Part shown: positions 55,432 through 64,000 of the stretch, one piece after another | Numbering within the stretch: the first letter of the stretch is position 1 | Layout: each line of letters starts with the position of its first letter | Source of the DNA: Arthrobacter sp. NEB 688 | Lineage (GTDB): Bacteria > Actinomycetota > Actinomycetes > Actinomycetales > Dermatophilaceae | Length of the DNA: 64,000 bases | NCBI RefSeq assembly: GCF_013201035.1 | Contig: NZ_CP053707.1 | Coordinates: forward strand, 3,224,001-3,288,000 | Reading direction: 5' to 3' | The notes under the pieces: model-generated | Told to the model about the DNA's origin: nothing | Database searches by the model: none | What the model saw: the letters and a program-made list of their open reading frames with translations, nothing else | Made by a program: the position numbers and the translations under genes

Positions 55432-55675
55432 GGCCGCGGACGATCTCGACGTACTCGGTGCGGGCGGCCTTGGGATCGGTGCCGCGGGCGGCGGCCCACG
55501 CGTCGTGCTTGGCGCGGCCGACGAAGTCCATCATCCCGGGGCGCTTGCCGGCGACGTCGCCCGCGGTGGCCTGCTTGTAGAGCGCGTAGAGGCGCAGCTT
55601 GGTGTCGTTGCCCGGGTCCTTCGTCAGCCCGGACACCGCCTCGACGGCGGTGCGGAACTCGTCCTCGGTGGCCAT
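55421..55675 (-). CDS. Acyl-CoA-binding protein, 84 aa
   Basis: A four-helix ACBP: MATEDEFRTAVEAVSGLTKD, LRLYALYKQATAGDV (the YxxxK-type ligand motif) and KHDAWAAARGTDPKAARTEY. It binds medium to long acyl-CoA esters and buffers or delivers them. Full length for the family. The start is ATG 55675. Confidence 0.93.
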
Positions 55676-55755
55676 GCGGGCGACTCTAGGCCGCGGACCA
55701 TCCCGGGGCCAGCGCTCGCCGGTGGCGGCGGGTGACGGCCGGTCGCGCCCGGCGG

Positions 55756-55820
55756 CCCCGAGACCCCGGAACGTCCACGAGACCCCGGCTGCGAGCCGGG
55801 GTCTCGTGGACTTCTCGGGG
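55756..55820 (-). terminator. Large double-stem terminator after asd
   Basis: An 18-bp perfect stem (55773-55790 with 55794-55811, 3-nt loop) inside an outer CCCCGAGA/TCTCGGGG stem (55756-55763 with 55813-55820). It lies 31 bp beyond the asd stop on the minus strand. Confidence 0.88.
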
Positions 55821-55850
55821 TCACCCCGAGATGTGGAGGCGGGTGGGGCG

Positions 55851-56894
<1,044 letters not shown>

Positions 56895-57130
56895 CTAGGG
56901 AGGGGCGCGGCGCGCGCTCGGCGCGGACCGGCATCCGGTCACGACTCGACCACTGGCGCCGGGTCGGGCCAGGGACGGTCCGGGTGGCGTGGCCGGGGCA
57001 CCCCCACCCCTGGAACGGTGCGCCCGGCCACGCCTGCTCTCCGCCCCGGAGGACCGCGTGGCGCGACGACCTCCGTCGGCGGTGGCCGTCGCGGCACTAC
57101 TGTGACCCGTACACCCCCGCGGGGGGAAGC

Positions 57131-57871
57131 GTGATTGCGAGATCTCGCAGTCGGGGAGGGAGCAGGTCGGTGGGGACGCGGGACGACGCCGGGGGGCGGG
57201 CATACGACGTGGGCGAGTTCTTCCGGTGGGCGCAGGCCCTCGCGGTGAGCGGCGACCCCCGGATGGAGCCGCTGGGCGACCTCGCGCCGGCCTTCGAGTC
57301 GGGCATCGCCGCCCTCGCCGGGTCGGTGAGGCGCAGCATCTGGCACATGACCTTCCGCCCGACGTGGTCCGAGGTCCGGATGGCGCGCCCCCTCGCCGAC
57401 GTGTCGCGGCGCGCCGGCGTCGACGGCCGGTACGTCACCGACCGGGTGACCTCCGCCCGGCTGCCGGTGCTCGCGAGCCACCACCACCCCTACTTCCGGC
57501 ACCACCCCGTGCACGCGCCGCTCCTCGTCGTCGACGCGCGGCGCGTGTTCGTCGGGGCGCCTCCCGGGCACGAGCTCGCCGGGTCGGTGTGGACGAGCAG
57601 GGCGCCCCAGGTGGTCGACGGCGCCGTGCGGGCCTTCGACACCGTCTGGCGCGCCGCGCTCGACCCGCACCCGGGGGGCACCGCGCCCTTCACGCGCCGG
57701 ATGGTCGAGATCGCGTTCCACCTGACCGACGGCGCCAGCGACCGCGAGATCGCACGCGCCGTCGGCGTCTCGGAGCGGACCGTGTCGGCCGAGGTGTCCG
57801 AGCTCATCCGGCGGCTCGGCGCCCGCAACCGCTCCCACGCCATCGCGATGATCGGGGACGCCGGCCCCTGA
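57131..57871 (+). CDS. LuxR-type regulator with PLD-like sensor domain, 246 aa (array member 1)
   Basis: The sensor half contains SVRRSIWHMTFRPTWSEVRM and LLVVDARRVFVGAPPG, as in actinobacterial regulators with a PLD-like N-terminal domain. The C-terminal HTH is EIAFHLTDGASDREIARAVG, then VSERTVSAEVSELIRRLGAR. The start is GTG 57131 behind GGGGGGAAG. It is the first of four paralogues in a row (57131-59570). The signal and target are unknown. Confidence 0.8.
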   Translation: MIARSRSRGGSRSVGTRDDAGGRAYDVGEFFRWAQALAVSGDPRMEPLGDLAPAFESGIAALAGSVRRSIWHMTFRPTWSEVRMARPLADVSRRAGVDGRYVTDRVTSARLPVLASHHHPYFRHHPVHAPLLVVDARRVFVGAPPGHELAGSVWTSRAPQVVDGAVRAFDTVWRAALDPHPGGTAPFTRRMVEIAFHLTDGASDREIARAVGVSERTVSAEVSELIRRLGARNRSHAIAMIGDAGP

Positions 57872-57938
57872 GCCGCTGCGGCGCCGTCGGGCCCCGTCTA
57901 GGCTGGCGGACCCGACCCTCCCCGAAGGAGCCCTCGCC

Positions 57939-58616
57939 GTGACGGAGCCGCCCGCGCTGCAGCGGCTCGTCGAGGCGGTGGAGGCGCTCGCCCTTGCCGA
58001 TGACCCCGCCGTGCGCGTCCTGCCCGACCTGCCGGCGGTGATGGCCGAGATGGAGCGCATCGAGACGCGCACCCGCCACAGCGTCTGGAGCATGCAGCGG
58101 GACCTGCCCCTCAGCGCCATCCGGCTCGCGCGCGACCTCGACGAGCGTTCCGGTGCCAAGGGGCTCGCCGAGCGCACGATCGTCTCCTCGGCCCGGGCCC
58201 GGTCCCAGCCGCTGCTCACGACGGTCGCGCCGGACCTGCGGGTCGGCCCCGTGGCCCGACCGGTGCTCGTCGCCGACGGGCGCGACGTGGTGCTCGGGTC
58301 GGAGCGCGCCGGCGACGCCGGCGCCCCATGGGCCTGGTCGAGCGCGGACCCCGGGGTGGCCGCCCTTGCCGTCGCGGCGTTCACCGAGGCGTGGGACACC
58401 GCCCGTCGCTGGGAGGACGCCGGCCTGCGCCCTCCCCTGACCCGTCGCCGCTACGAGATCGCGCTGGGGATGGCCGACGGCCTGACCGACCGGGAGATCG
58501 CCGACGCGGTCGCGGTGAGCCCGCGCACCGTCGCGGCCGAGGTCCGCGAGGTCGTCCGGTGGCTCGGCGCCCGCAACCGCTCGCACGCCATCGCCGTGCT
58601 GGTCGGTGCCTCGTGA
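57939..58616 (+). CDS. LuxR-type regulator, 225 aa (array member 2)
   Basis: The sensor has ETRTRHSVWSMQRDLPLSAI and RPVLVADGRDVVLGSERAGD; the HTH is EIALGMADGLTDREIADAVA, then VSPRTVAAEVREVVRWLGAR. GTG 57939 follows CCCGAAGGAGCCC. The stop and the next start share GTGA, so members 2 and 3 are co-translated. Confidence 0.82.
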   Translation: MTEPPALQRLVEAVEALALADDPAVRVLPDLPAVMAEMERIETRTRHSVWSMQRDLPLSAIRLARDLDERSGAKGLAERTIVSSARARSQPLLTTVAPDLRVGPVARPVLVADGRDVVLGSERAGDAGAPWAWSSADPGVAALAVAAFTEAWDTARRWEDAGLRPPLTRRRYEIALGMADGLTDREIADAVAVSPRTVAAEVREVVRWLGARNRSHAIAVLVGAS

Positions 58617-59281
58617 GCCGCCCCGCGATGCAGCGCCTCCTCGCGCACGTCGCACGTCTCGCCGAGGAGGGCTCGCCCGTGCTGCGTCCCCTTCCGGCGC
58701 TCACGGACGTCATCGCCGAGCTCGAGGGCGTCGAGGCGCGCACGACGCGCAGCGTGTGGAACATGCAGCGCGACATCCGCCTCCCGGTCATCCGGCTCTC
58801 CACGGACATGGACGCCCGGGCACGCAGCCGCCACATCGCGGAGCGCGTCGTCTACCCGGTGGACCGGGCCCGAGCCTGTCCGCTCATCACGTCGTTCGAG
58901 CCCACCCTGCGCGTGGCACCCGTCGTCCTGCCGCTGCTCGTGGCGGACGAGCGTGACGTGGTGATGGGTCTGGCGACCTACGACGACCCGGCATTCGCCT
59001 GGGGCAGCCGTGACGCGGAGGTTGCCCATCTCGCCGCGGCGGCCTTTCTCGAGACCTGGGAGACGGCCCGACCCTGGCGGGAGGCCGGGCTGCGCGAGCC
59101 CCTCCCGCCGCGCCGGCTCGAGGTCGCGCTCGGGATGGCCGACGGCCTCGCGGACCGCGAGATCGCCGCCGCCCTCGGGGTGAGCCCGAGGACCGTGGCC
59201 GTCGAGGTGCGGGCCGTCCTGGACTGGCTCGGCGCCCGCAACCGCGGGCACGGCATCGCGATGCTCGTGGGGGCCGCGTGA
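58613..59281 (+). CDS. LuxR-type regulator, 222 aa (array member 3)
   Basis: The sensor has ARTTRSVWNMQRDIRLPVIR and LPLLVADERDVVMGLATYDD, close to member 2; the HTH is EVALGMADGLADREIAAALG, then VSPRTVAVEVRAVLDWLGAR. GTG 58613 overlaps the stop of member 2, and its own stop overlaps the start of member 4. Confidence 0.82.
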   Translation: MSRPAMQRLLAHVARLAEEGSPVLRPLPALTDVIAELEGVEARTTRSVWNMQRDIRLPVIRLSTDMDARARSRHIAERVVYPVDRARACPLITSFEPTLRVAPVVLPLLVADERDVVMGLATYDDPAFAWGSRDAEVAHLAAAAFLETWETARPWREAGLREPLPPRRLEVALGMADGLADREIAAALGVSPRTVAVEVRAVLDWLGARNRGHGIAMLVGAA

Positions 59282-59570
59282 CCACGGCCCACCCGGCCGC
59301 GCAGGAGCTCACCACCCGGGTCCGGGCGCTCCTCGACCGGGGCGACCCCGTCCTGCGCCGCCTCGGCGAGGGTCGCGGGACCCGTTGCCGGAGAGACGTT
59401 TCCACGTCGCGCTGCTGCTCCTCGAGGGGCACTCCGACCAGGAGGTCGCCGACGCCCTGCAGGTCGGTGCGCGCACCGTGTCGCACGAGGTCCGCGCGGT
59501 CGTCGCGTGGCTCGGCGCCCGCAACCGCTCGCAGGCCGTCGCGATGCTCGTCGGCGCCGGCACGCGCTGA
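59278..59570 (+). pseudogene. Truncated LuxR-type regulator (array member 4)
   Basis: GTG 59278 begins VTTAHPAAQELTTRVRALLD and GDPVLRRLGEGRGTR, matching the start of members 2 and 3. The frame then fails, and the next frame (TTG 59385) gives RRFHVALLLLEGHSDQEVAD and VGARTVSHEVRAVVAWLGAR, the complete HTH. The sensor region, about 120 residues, is deleted. From TTG 59385 a 61-aa HTH-only protein could still be made. Confidence 0.75.
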
Positions 59571-59584
59571 CGCCGGGTCGGGCG

Positions 59585-60526
59585 TCAGAACCCGAGGCGC
59601 TGCATCTGCTTGGGGTCTCGCTGCCAGTCCTTGGCCACCTTGACGTGCAGGTCGAGGTGAACGCGCTGCCCGAGCAGCGCCTCGATGCCGCGCCGCGCGT
59701 TGGTGCCGACCTCGCGCAGGCGGGAGCCCCCGCGGCCGATGACGATGGCCTTCTGGCTGTCGCGCTCGACGAAGACGTGGACGCGGACGTCGAGGAGCGG
59801 GTCGTCGGCGGGCCGGTCCTCGCGCTGCACCATCTCCTCGACGACGACCGCGAGGCTGTGCGGCAGCTCGTCGCGCACGCCCTCGAGGGCGGCCTCGCGG
59901 ACGAGCTCGGCGACCATGACGGCCTCGGGCTCGTCGGTCAGCTGGCCGTCGGGGTAGAGCGGGCCGGGCGAGGGCGGCAGGTAGCCGGCGAGCACCTGGG
60001 CCACGTCGTCGACCTGGTCGCCGCGGGTCGCGGAGCAGGGGACGATCGCGTCCCAGTCGCCCAGCCGGTCGACGGCGATGAGGTGCTCGGCGAGGCGCTG
60101 ACGGTCGACCGCGTCCGACTTCGTCGCGATGGCGACGACCGGCACCCGCCGGCCGCGGCGCAGCTCGGAGAGCTCGTTGGCGATGAACTGGTCGCCCGGG
60201 CCGACCCGCTGGTCGGACGGCAGGCAGAAGCCGATGACGTCGACCTCGAGGAGGGTCTCGCGGACGAGGTGGTTGAGCCGCTCCCCGAGCAGCGTCCGGG
60301 GCCGGTGCAGGCCGGGGGTGTCGACGAGGACGAGCTGGGCGGCGTCGGTCGTCACGATGCCGCGGATGGTGTGCCGGGTCGTCTGCGGCTTGCTCGAGGT
60401 GATCGCGACCTTCTGGCCCACGAGCGCGTTGGTCAGGGTCGACTTGCCCGCGTTCGGGCGGCCGACGAAGCAGGCGAACCCGGCGACGTAGCCCTCCCGC
60501 GCGGCGAAGGGGGTGGAGTCGGTCAT
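59585..60526 (-). CDS. era: GTPase Era, 313 aa
   Basis: Assists 16S rRNA maturation and 30S assembly. G1 is VGRPNAGKSTLTNALVG, G3 is LVDTPGLHRPRTLLG, G4 is VAIATKSDAVDR (TKSD in place of NKxD), and the C-terminal KH domain has KAIVIGRGGSRLREVGTNAR. The start is ATG 60526 (MTDSTPFAAREGYVAGF). It overlaps the upstream CBS gene by 4 bp. Confidence 0.97.
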   Translation of the reverse strand: MTDSTPFAAREGYVAGFACFVGRPNAGKSTLTNALVGQKVAITSSKPQTTRHTIRGIVTTDAAQLVLVDTPGLHRPRTLLGERLNHLVRETLLEVDVIGFCLPSDQRVGPGDQFIANELSELRRGRRVPVVAIATKSDAVDRQRLAEHLIAVDRLGDWDAIVPCSATRGDQVDDVAQVLAGYLPPSPGPLYPDGQLTDEPEAVMVAELVREAALEGVRDELPHSLAVVVEEMVQREDRPADDPLLDVRVHVFVERDSQKAIVIGRGGSRLREVGTNARRGIEALLGQRVHLDLHVKVAKDWQRDPKQMQRLGF

Positions 60527-61815
60527 CCGAGGCTCTCCTCGAGCTCGACGTCGGCGGGCTGCTCGGGGGCGACCCGCTCGACGAGGACGGTGGCGACGCG
60601 GTGGCGCCGCCCGGACATGCGCTCGGCCGTGAGCCGCAGGCCCGCGACCTCGCACGAGGAACCGAGGATGGGCACGAGCCCGGTCGTCTTGCCGATGAGC
60701 CCGCCGACCGTGTCGACCTCGTCCTCGTCGAGGTCGACGTCGAACAGCTCGGCGAGGTCGTCGACGTGCATCGTCGCGGCGACGCGGGTGCGGCCGTCGG
60801 GCAGCTCCTCGACCTCGAAGGCCTCGCGGTCGTACTCGTCGGTGATCTCGCCGACGATCTCCTCGAGGATGTCCTCGATCGTCACGATGCCCGCGGTGCC
60901 GCCGTACTCGTCGACGACGACGGCCAGGTGGGTCTGCTCGAGCTGGAGCTCGCGCATGAGGGCGTCGACCGGCTTGCTCTCGGGGACGAAGCGCGCCGGG
61001 CGCATCAGCTCGGTCACCGGCAGCGTCACCGCGGAGGGGTCGGCGTTCATCCGGCGCACGACGTCCTTGAGGTAGAGGATGCCGACGACGTCGTCGACGC
61101 TCTCGCCGACGACGGGGATGCGCGAGAAGCCCGAGCGCAGGAAGAGCTTCATCGCCTGGCGGCAGACCCGGTCGTCGTCGACGGCGACCATGTCGGTGCG
61201 CGGGACCATCACCTCGCGGGTCAGAGTGTCGCCGAGCTCGAAGACGGAGTGGAGCATCTCGCGCTCGTCGGAGTCGATGAGCCGGTTCTCGCGGGCCACG
61301 TCGACGAGGTCGCGCAGCTCGGACTCGCTCTCGAACGGCCCGTCCCGGAAGCCCTTGCCGGGCGTCACGGCGTTGGTCAGGGCGATGAGCAGGCGCGAGA
61401 ACGGGCCGAGGACGCGCCGCAGCCAGATGGCGACGGGCGCCGCGAGCAGTGCCACGCGGGTGCTGTGCTGGCGCCCCAGCGTGCCGGGCGAGACCCCGAC
61501 GATGGCGAAGCTGATGAGCGCCATGACGCCGATGGCGACGAGGAACGGCTGCCAGGTGCCCTCGACGAGCGCGACCGCGGCGAGCGTGACCATGACGGCC
61601 GCGGTCGACTCGGCGATGACGCGCAGGAAGGAGAGGACCGAGAGGTAGGCCGCGGTGTCGCCGACGACGCGGACGAGGGCGGTGGCCCCGGGGCGCCCCT
61701 CGTCCTCGAGCTCCTCGGCGCGCACGCGCGACATCCGCTGGAAGGCGGACTCGGCCATCGAGATGAGGAACGCGACGACGGTCGCGAGGACGGCCGCGAC
61801 GACGAGCCGGGTCAT
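60523..61815 (-). CDS. CNNM/CBS/CorC_HlyC family membrane protein, 430 aa
   Basis: Same layout as the paralogue at 37146-38417: a membrane domain (MTRLVVAAVLATVVAFLISM and later helices to about residue 150), a CBS pair ([40 protein letters not shown]) and a CorC/HlyC domain. The position between ybeY and era is conserved across bacteria. The start is ATG 61815. It overlaps era by 4 bp. Confidence 0.94.
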   Translation of the reverse strand: MTRLVVAAVLATVVAFLISMAESAFQRMSRVRAEELEDEGRPGATALVRVVGDTAAYLSVLSFLRVIAESTAAVMVTLAAVALVEGTWQPFLVAIGVMALISFAIVGVSPGTLGRQHSTRVALLAAPVAIWLRRVLGPFSRLLIALTNAVTPGKGFRDGPFESESELRDLVDVARENRLIDSDEREMLHSVFELGDTLTREVMVPRTDMVAVDDDRVCRQAMKLFLRSGFSRIPVVGESVDDVVGILYLKDVVRRMNADPSAVTLPVTELMRPARFVPESKPVDALMRELQLEQTHLAVVVDEYGGTAGIVTIEDILEEIVGEITDEYDREAFEVEELPDGRTRVAATMHVDDLAELFDVDLDEDEVDTVGGLIGKTTGLVPILGSSCEVAGLRLTAERMSGRRHRVATVLVERVAPEQPADVELEESLG

Positions 61816-61828
61816 GGGGTCCTCCGGC

Positions 61829-62296
61829 TCAGGCGGTCGGTCGGCCGCGGGTGGCGAGGAAGGTGAGGAGGAGCTGGCGCTGCAGCTCGAACATCTCCTT
61901 CTCCTCGTCGGGCTCCGCGTGGTCGAAGCCCAGCAGGTGGAGGATGCCGTGCGTCGTGAGGAGCAGCAGCTCCTCCTCCGTCGCGTGGCCGGCCTCGCGG
62001 GCCTGCTTCGCGGCGACCGTCGGGCAGAGCACGATGTCGCCGAGGACGCCCTCCTGCGGGGGCACCCCGTCACGGCCGGGCCGCAGCTCGTCCATCGGGA
62101 AGCTCATGACGTCGGTCGGGCCGGGCAGGTCCATCCACTGCACGTGGAGGGTCTCCATCGCGGCCTCGTCGACGAGGCGCAGGCAGAGGTCGGCCTGCGG
62201 GTGCACGCGCATCTCGGCGAGGACGTAGCGGGCGCAGGCGACGAGCTCGAGCTCGTCGAGCGCGACCTCGGTCTCGTTGAGGACGTCGATGCTCAT
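61829..62296 (-). CDS. ybeY: Endoribonuclease YbeY, 155 aa
   Basis: Metal-dependent RNase for 16S rRNA 3' maturation and ribosome quality control. The diagnostic HxxxHxxGxDH motif is in [20 protein letters not shown], and [10 protein letters not shown] precedes it. Full length. The start is ATG 62296, overlapping the phoH stop by 4 bp. Confidence 0.97.
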   Translation of the reverse strand: MSIDVLNETEVALDELELVACARYVLAEMRVHPQADLCLRLVDEAAMETLHVQWMDLPGPTDVMSFPMDELRPGRDGVPPQEGVLGDIVLCPTVAAKQAREAGHATEEELLLLTTHGILHLLGFDHAEPDEEKEMFELQRQLLLTFLATRGRPTA

Positions 62297-64000
62297 GCGC
62301 CCGGCCCGTCCTGCGGGGCGGGGCGGCGGGCCGGCGCGCGGCGCGGGCCCTTCTGCTGGCCCGCGTCCCAGCGCTCGTAGGCGTCGACGATGTGCCCGAC
62401 GAGGCGGTGGCGCACGACGTCGGCGGCCGTGAGCTCGCTGAAGTGGACGTCCTCGATGTCGCCGAGGATGTCGCGGACGATCCGCAGGCCGCTCGTCGTG
62501 CCGCCCGGCAGGTCGACCTGCGTCACGTCGCCGGTGACGACCATCTTCGAGCCGAAGCCGAGGCGGGTGAGGAACATCTTCATCTGCTCGCCGGAGGTGT
62601 TCTGCGCCTCGTCGAGGATGATGAACGCGTCGTTGAGCGTGTTGTGCGTGACGAGGTAGTCGTCGGTCACGTAGAGCGAGTCCGCCGCCGCGACCTGGAT
62701 GCACATCGTCTCCGCCGTGCCGGCCGGCTCGATCGACTCGACGTAGCGCATCGGTCGGCCCCCGCCGTGGCGCAGGAAGGTGTCGCGCTTGCGCCCGAGG
62801 CGGAAGGGGACGTAGCCCTCCGGGAGCCGCAGCTCGACGGTGTAGGAGTCGTGCCGGTGCTCGACCGGACGGCCCTGCGCGAGACCGGGCGTGCGGCCGG
62901 CGGCCGGGCGCACGCGCCAGGTCGCCACCCCACCGAGGGAGCGCACGATCGCGACCACGTCGTCGCGCAGGCGGGGCGAGGTCGTCGAGTACTGCACCCG
63001 GCAGGTGCGGTCGGTCTGGGTGACCGGCCCACCGTCGGAGTCGAGCAGCCCCTCGAGCACCGCGAGCCGCACCCACGGCGCGTTGTCGAGGTAGACCTGC
63101 GGGACGAACTTCGTGTGGGACGTCGTGCCCGCCAGACCGAGGTCTCGCACGACCTCGGTGACCGGGTTCGCGACCCGGAGGCCGCCTCGGGAGTGGCCGC
63201 GGTGGCGCAGGACGTGGTCGTAGCCGGTCTTGCGGGTGACGTCGACGGCGAGCAGCGGCTCGCCGAGGGCCTCCTGCAGGCGCTCAACGAGCTCGGGGTC
63301 CGCCGTGGTGAACGACGGGGTGGTCGACGTCGTCAGGCAGCCGTCGCCCAGCAGCAGCCCGAGCGCGTACGGGTCCATCGGGACGTCTTGGGGCACGACC
63401 TCGACGGCGTCGACGAGGGGCAGCTCGAAGCGGTGGGCGTGGCCCCGGCGCAGCCGACCGACCATCTCGGACGTCTGCACGGTGCGCCAGCGGCCGTGTC
63501 GCCTGTCGTCCGGCGTCCGGACGGTCCAGAGGTGCTCGCCGCACGCGAGGGTGGAGGCGCCGTCCTGCGTGGTGACGCGGAAGACCTCCTTGCGGCCCTG
63601 CGGGTAGACGCCGATGACGGGGGTGGGACGGCCGTCGGAGCCGGTGACGAGGTCGCCGACCTGCAGGTCCCCGAACCGTCGGAACCCGTCCGGGGTGTGG
63701 ACCCGGCTGTCGAGGGGCTGGGCGCGGCCGCGCATGTAGGCCAGGGGTGCGACCTCGACGGTGCCCGAGGCCATGAGCTTGGGGATCGACTCGGGGTCGA
63801 CCATGTCGTGCAGCGCGTCGTAGAGCGGGCGCAGGTAGGGGTCGATCTTGTCGTTGAGGGTGCCGGGCAGGAAGCCCAGCCGCTCCCCCGCCTCGACGGC
63901 CGGTCGGGTGAGGATGATGCGGTTGACCTGCTTGGCCTGCAGCGCCGCGACGGCCTTGGCCATCGCGAGGTAGGTCTTGCCGGTGCCGGCGGGGCCGATG
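62293..64000 (-). CDS. phoH: PhoH-like ATPase with intein (5' end outside window)
   Basis: The frame runs off the right edge; the last visible residues upstream are [16 protein letters not shown] (Walker A). The N-extein continues to APLAYMRGR; the C-extein resumes [20 protein letters not shown] (Walker B DEAQ) and [20 protein letters not shown]. Between them is a 361-residue intein. PhoH (YbeZ) works with YbeY in rRNA processing, and the gene order phoH-ybeY-CBS-era is the usual one. It overlaps ybeY by 4 bp. Confidence 0.95.
   Translation of the reverse strand, partial: IGPAGTGKTYLAMAKAVAALQAKQVNRIILTRPAVEAGERLGFLPGTLNDKIDPYLRPLYDALHDMVDPESIPKLMASGTVEVAPLAYMRGRAQPLDSRVHTPDGFRRFGDLQVGDLVTGSDGRPTPVIGVYPQGRKEVFRVTTQDGASTLACGEHLWTVRTPDDRRHGRWRTVQTSEMVGRLRRGHAHRFELPLVDAVEVVPQDVPMDPYALGLLLGDGCLTTSTTPSFTTADPELVERLQEALGEPLLAVDVTRKTGYDHVLRHRGHSRGGLRVANPVTEVVRDLGLAGTTSHTKFVPQVYLDNAPWVRLAVLEGLLDSDGGPVTQTDRTCRVQYSTTSPRLRDDVVAIVRSLGGVATWRVRPAAGRTPGLAQGRPVEHRHDSYTVELRLPEGYVPFRLGRKRDTFLRHGGGRPMRYVESIEPAGTAETMCIQVAAADSLYVTDDYLVTHNTLNDAFIILDEAQNTSGEQMKMFLTRLGFGSKMVVTGDVTQVDLPGGTTSGLRIVRDILGDIEDVHFSELTAADVVRHRLVGHIVDAYERWDAGQQKGPRRAPARRPAPQDGPGA
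62641..63723 (-). mobile_element. Class 3-like intein with LAGLIDADG endonuclease, 361 aa, in PhoH
   Basis: It begins with Ala ([13 protein letters not shown]) instead of Cys or Ser and ends YLVTHN before a +1 Thr. Block B has CGEHLWT, block [21 protein letters not shown], and block G LVTHN: Trp, Cys and Thr in these places are the W-C-T signature of class 3 inteins, whose branch-forming Cys is internal. Two endonuclease motifs are present, [11 protein letters not shown] and [10 protein letters not shown]. It interrupts PhoH between the Walker A and Walker B motifs, in the conserved MRGRT segment. Confidence 0.88.

Overview
The window is high-GC actinobacterial DNA. Very strong G/C at third codon positions, GTG starts, leaderless-looking promoters and a core gene order phoH-ybeY-CBS/CorC-era ... 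leuA ... recO-uppS-zur-znu-glyS ... dusB-dgt-dnaG fit the order Micrococcales. An Intrasporangiaceae-like genus is my best guess and is inference only.

The left third (about 1-16.6 kb) is accessory. It opens with the C-terminal part of a Rad50/SMC-like ATPase with a zinc-hook CxxC. From 2.0 to 5.6 kb there is a row of short, mostly unrecognised single genes in both orientations (one is an Imm35-like immunity protein, one a tiny lipoprotein, one a zinc-ribbon protein). Consecutive genes are separated by copies of a hairpin-forming repeat whose right half reads CGCGGCATGAGCGGA. All clear copies point the same way, and each interval from 2.0 to 5.4 kb holds one gene. This looks like a gene-cassette array, although no integrase and no canonical attC site is present. 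Then come a regulator/cupin pair divergent from an MFS transporter-DUF2255-alcohol dehydrogenase operon, a DUF2510/GIY-YIG protein, a metallopeptidase gene broken by an in-frame TAG, a HEPN-like hypothetical protein, and a DJ-1/PfpI gene divergent from a MocR regulator.

From 17.4 to 20.8 kb lies a compact exported/membrane cluster: a Tat lipoprotein of the DUF3500 family, a HupE/UreJ-type membrane protein, and a secreted protein built from an almost exact 240-bp tandem duplication. Between 21.2 and 22.4 kb are scars of mobile DNA: a C-terminal fragment of galT, an excisionase-like HTH gene, and the 3' end of a tRNA-Val with its terminator. tRNA-Asn at 23.5 kb marks the start of the core.

The right two thirds (23.5-64 kb) is housekeeping: dnaG, dgt, dusB, a sulfurtransferase, a sigma-like membrane protein facing a TPR protein, a CBS/CorC protein, glyS, a Zur-regulated znuA-znuC-znuB-zur operon, uppS, recO, DNA repair (AlkA, AlkB), a PfkB kinase, leuA with a leucine-codon leader peptide, an ACC-deaminase gene, asd, a tandem array of LuxR-type regulators whose last member has lost its sensor domain, era, a second CBS/CorC protein, ybeY and phoH. 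phoH runs off the right edge and carries a 361-residue intein with a LAGLIDADG endonuclease and the W/C/T signature of class 3 inteins. Small insertions interrupt the core, most clearly a two-gene unit between perfect 93-bp direct repeats at 28.1-29.4 kb.
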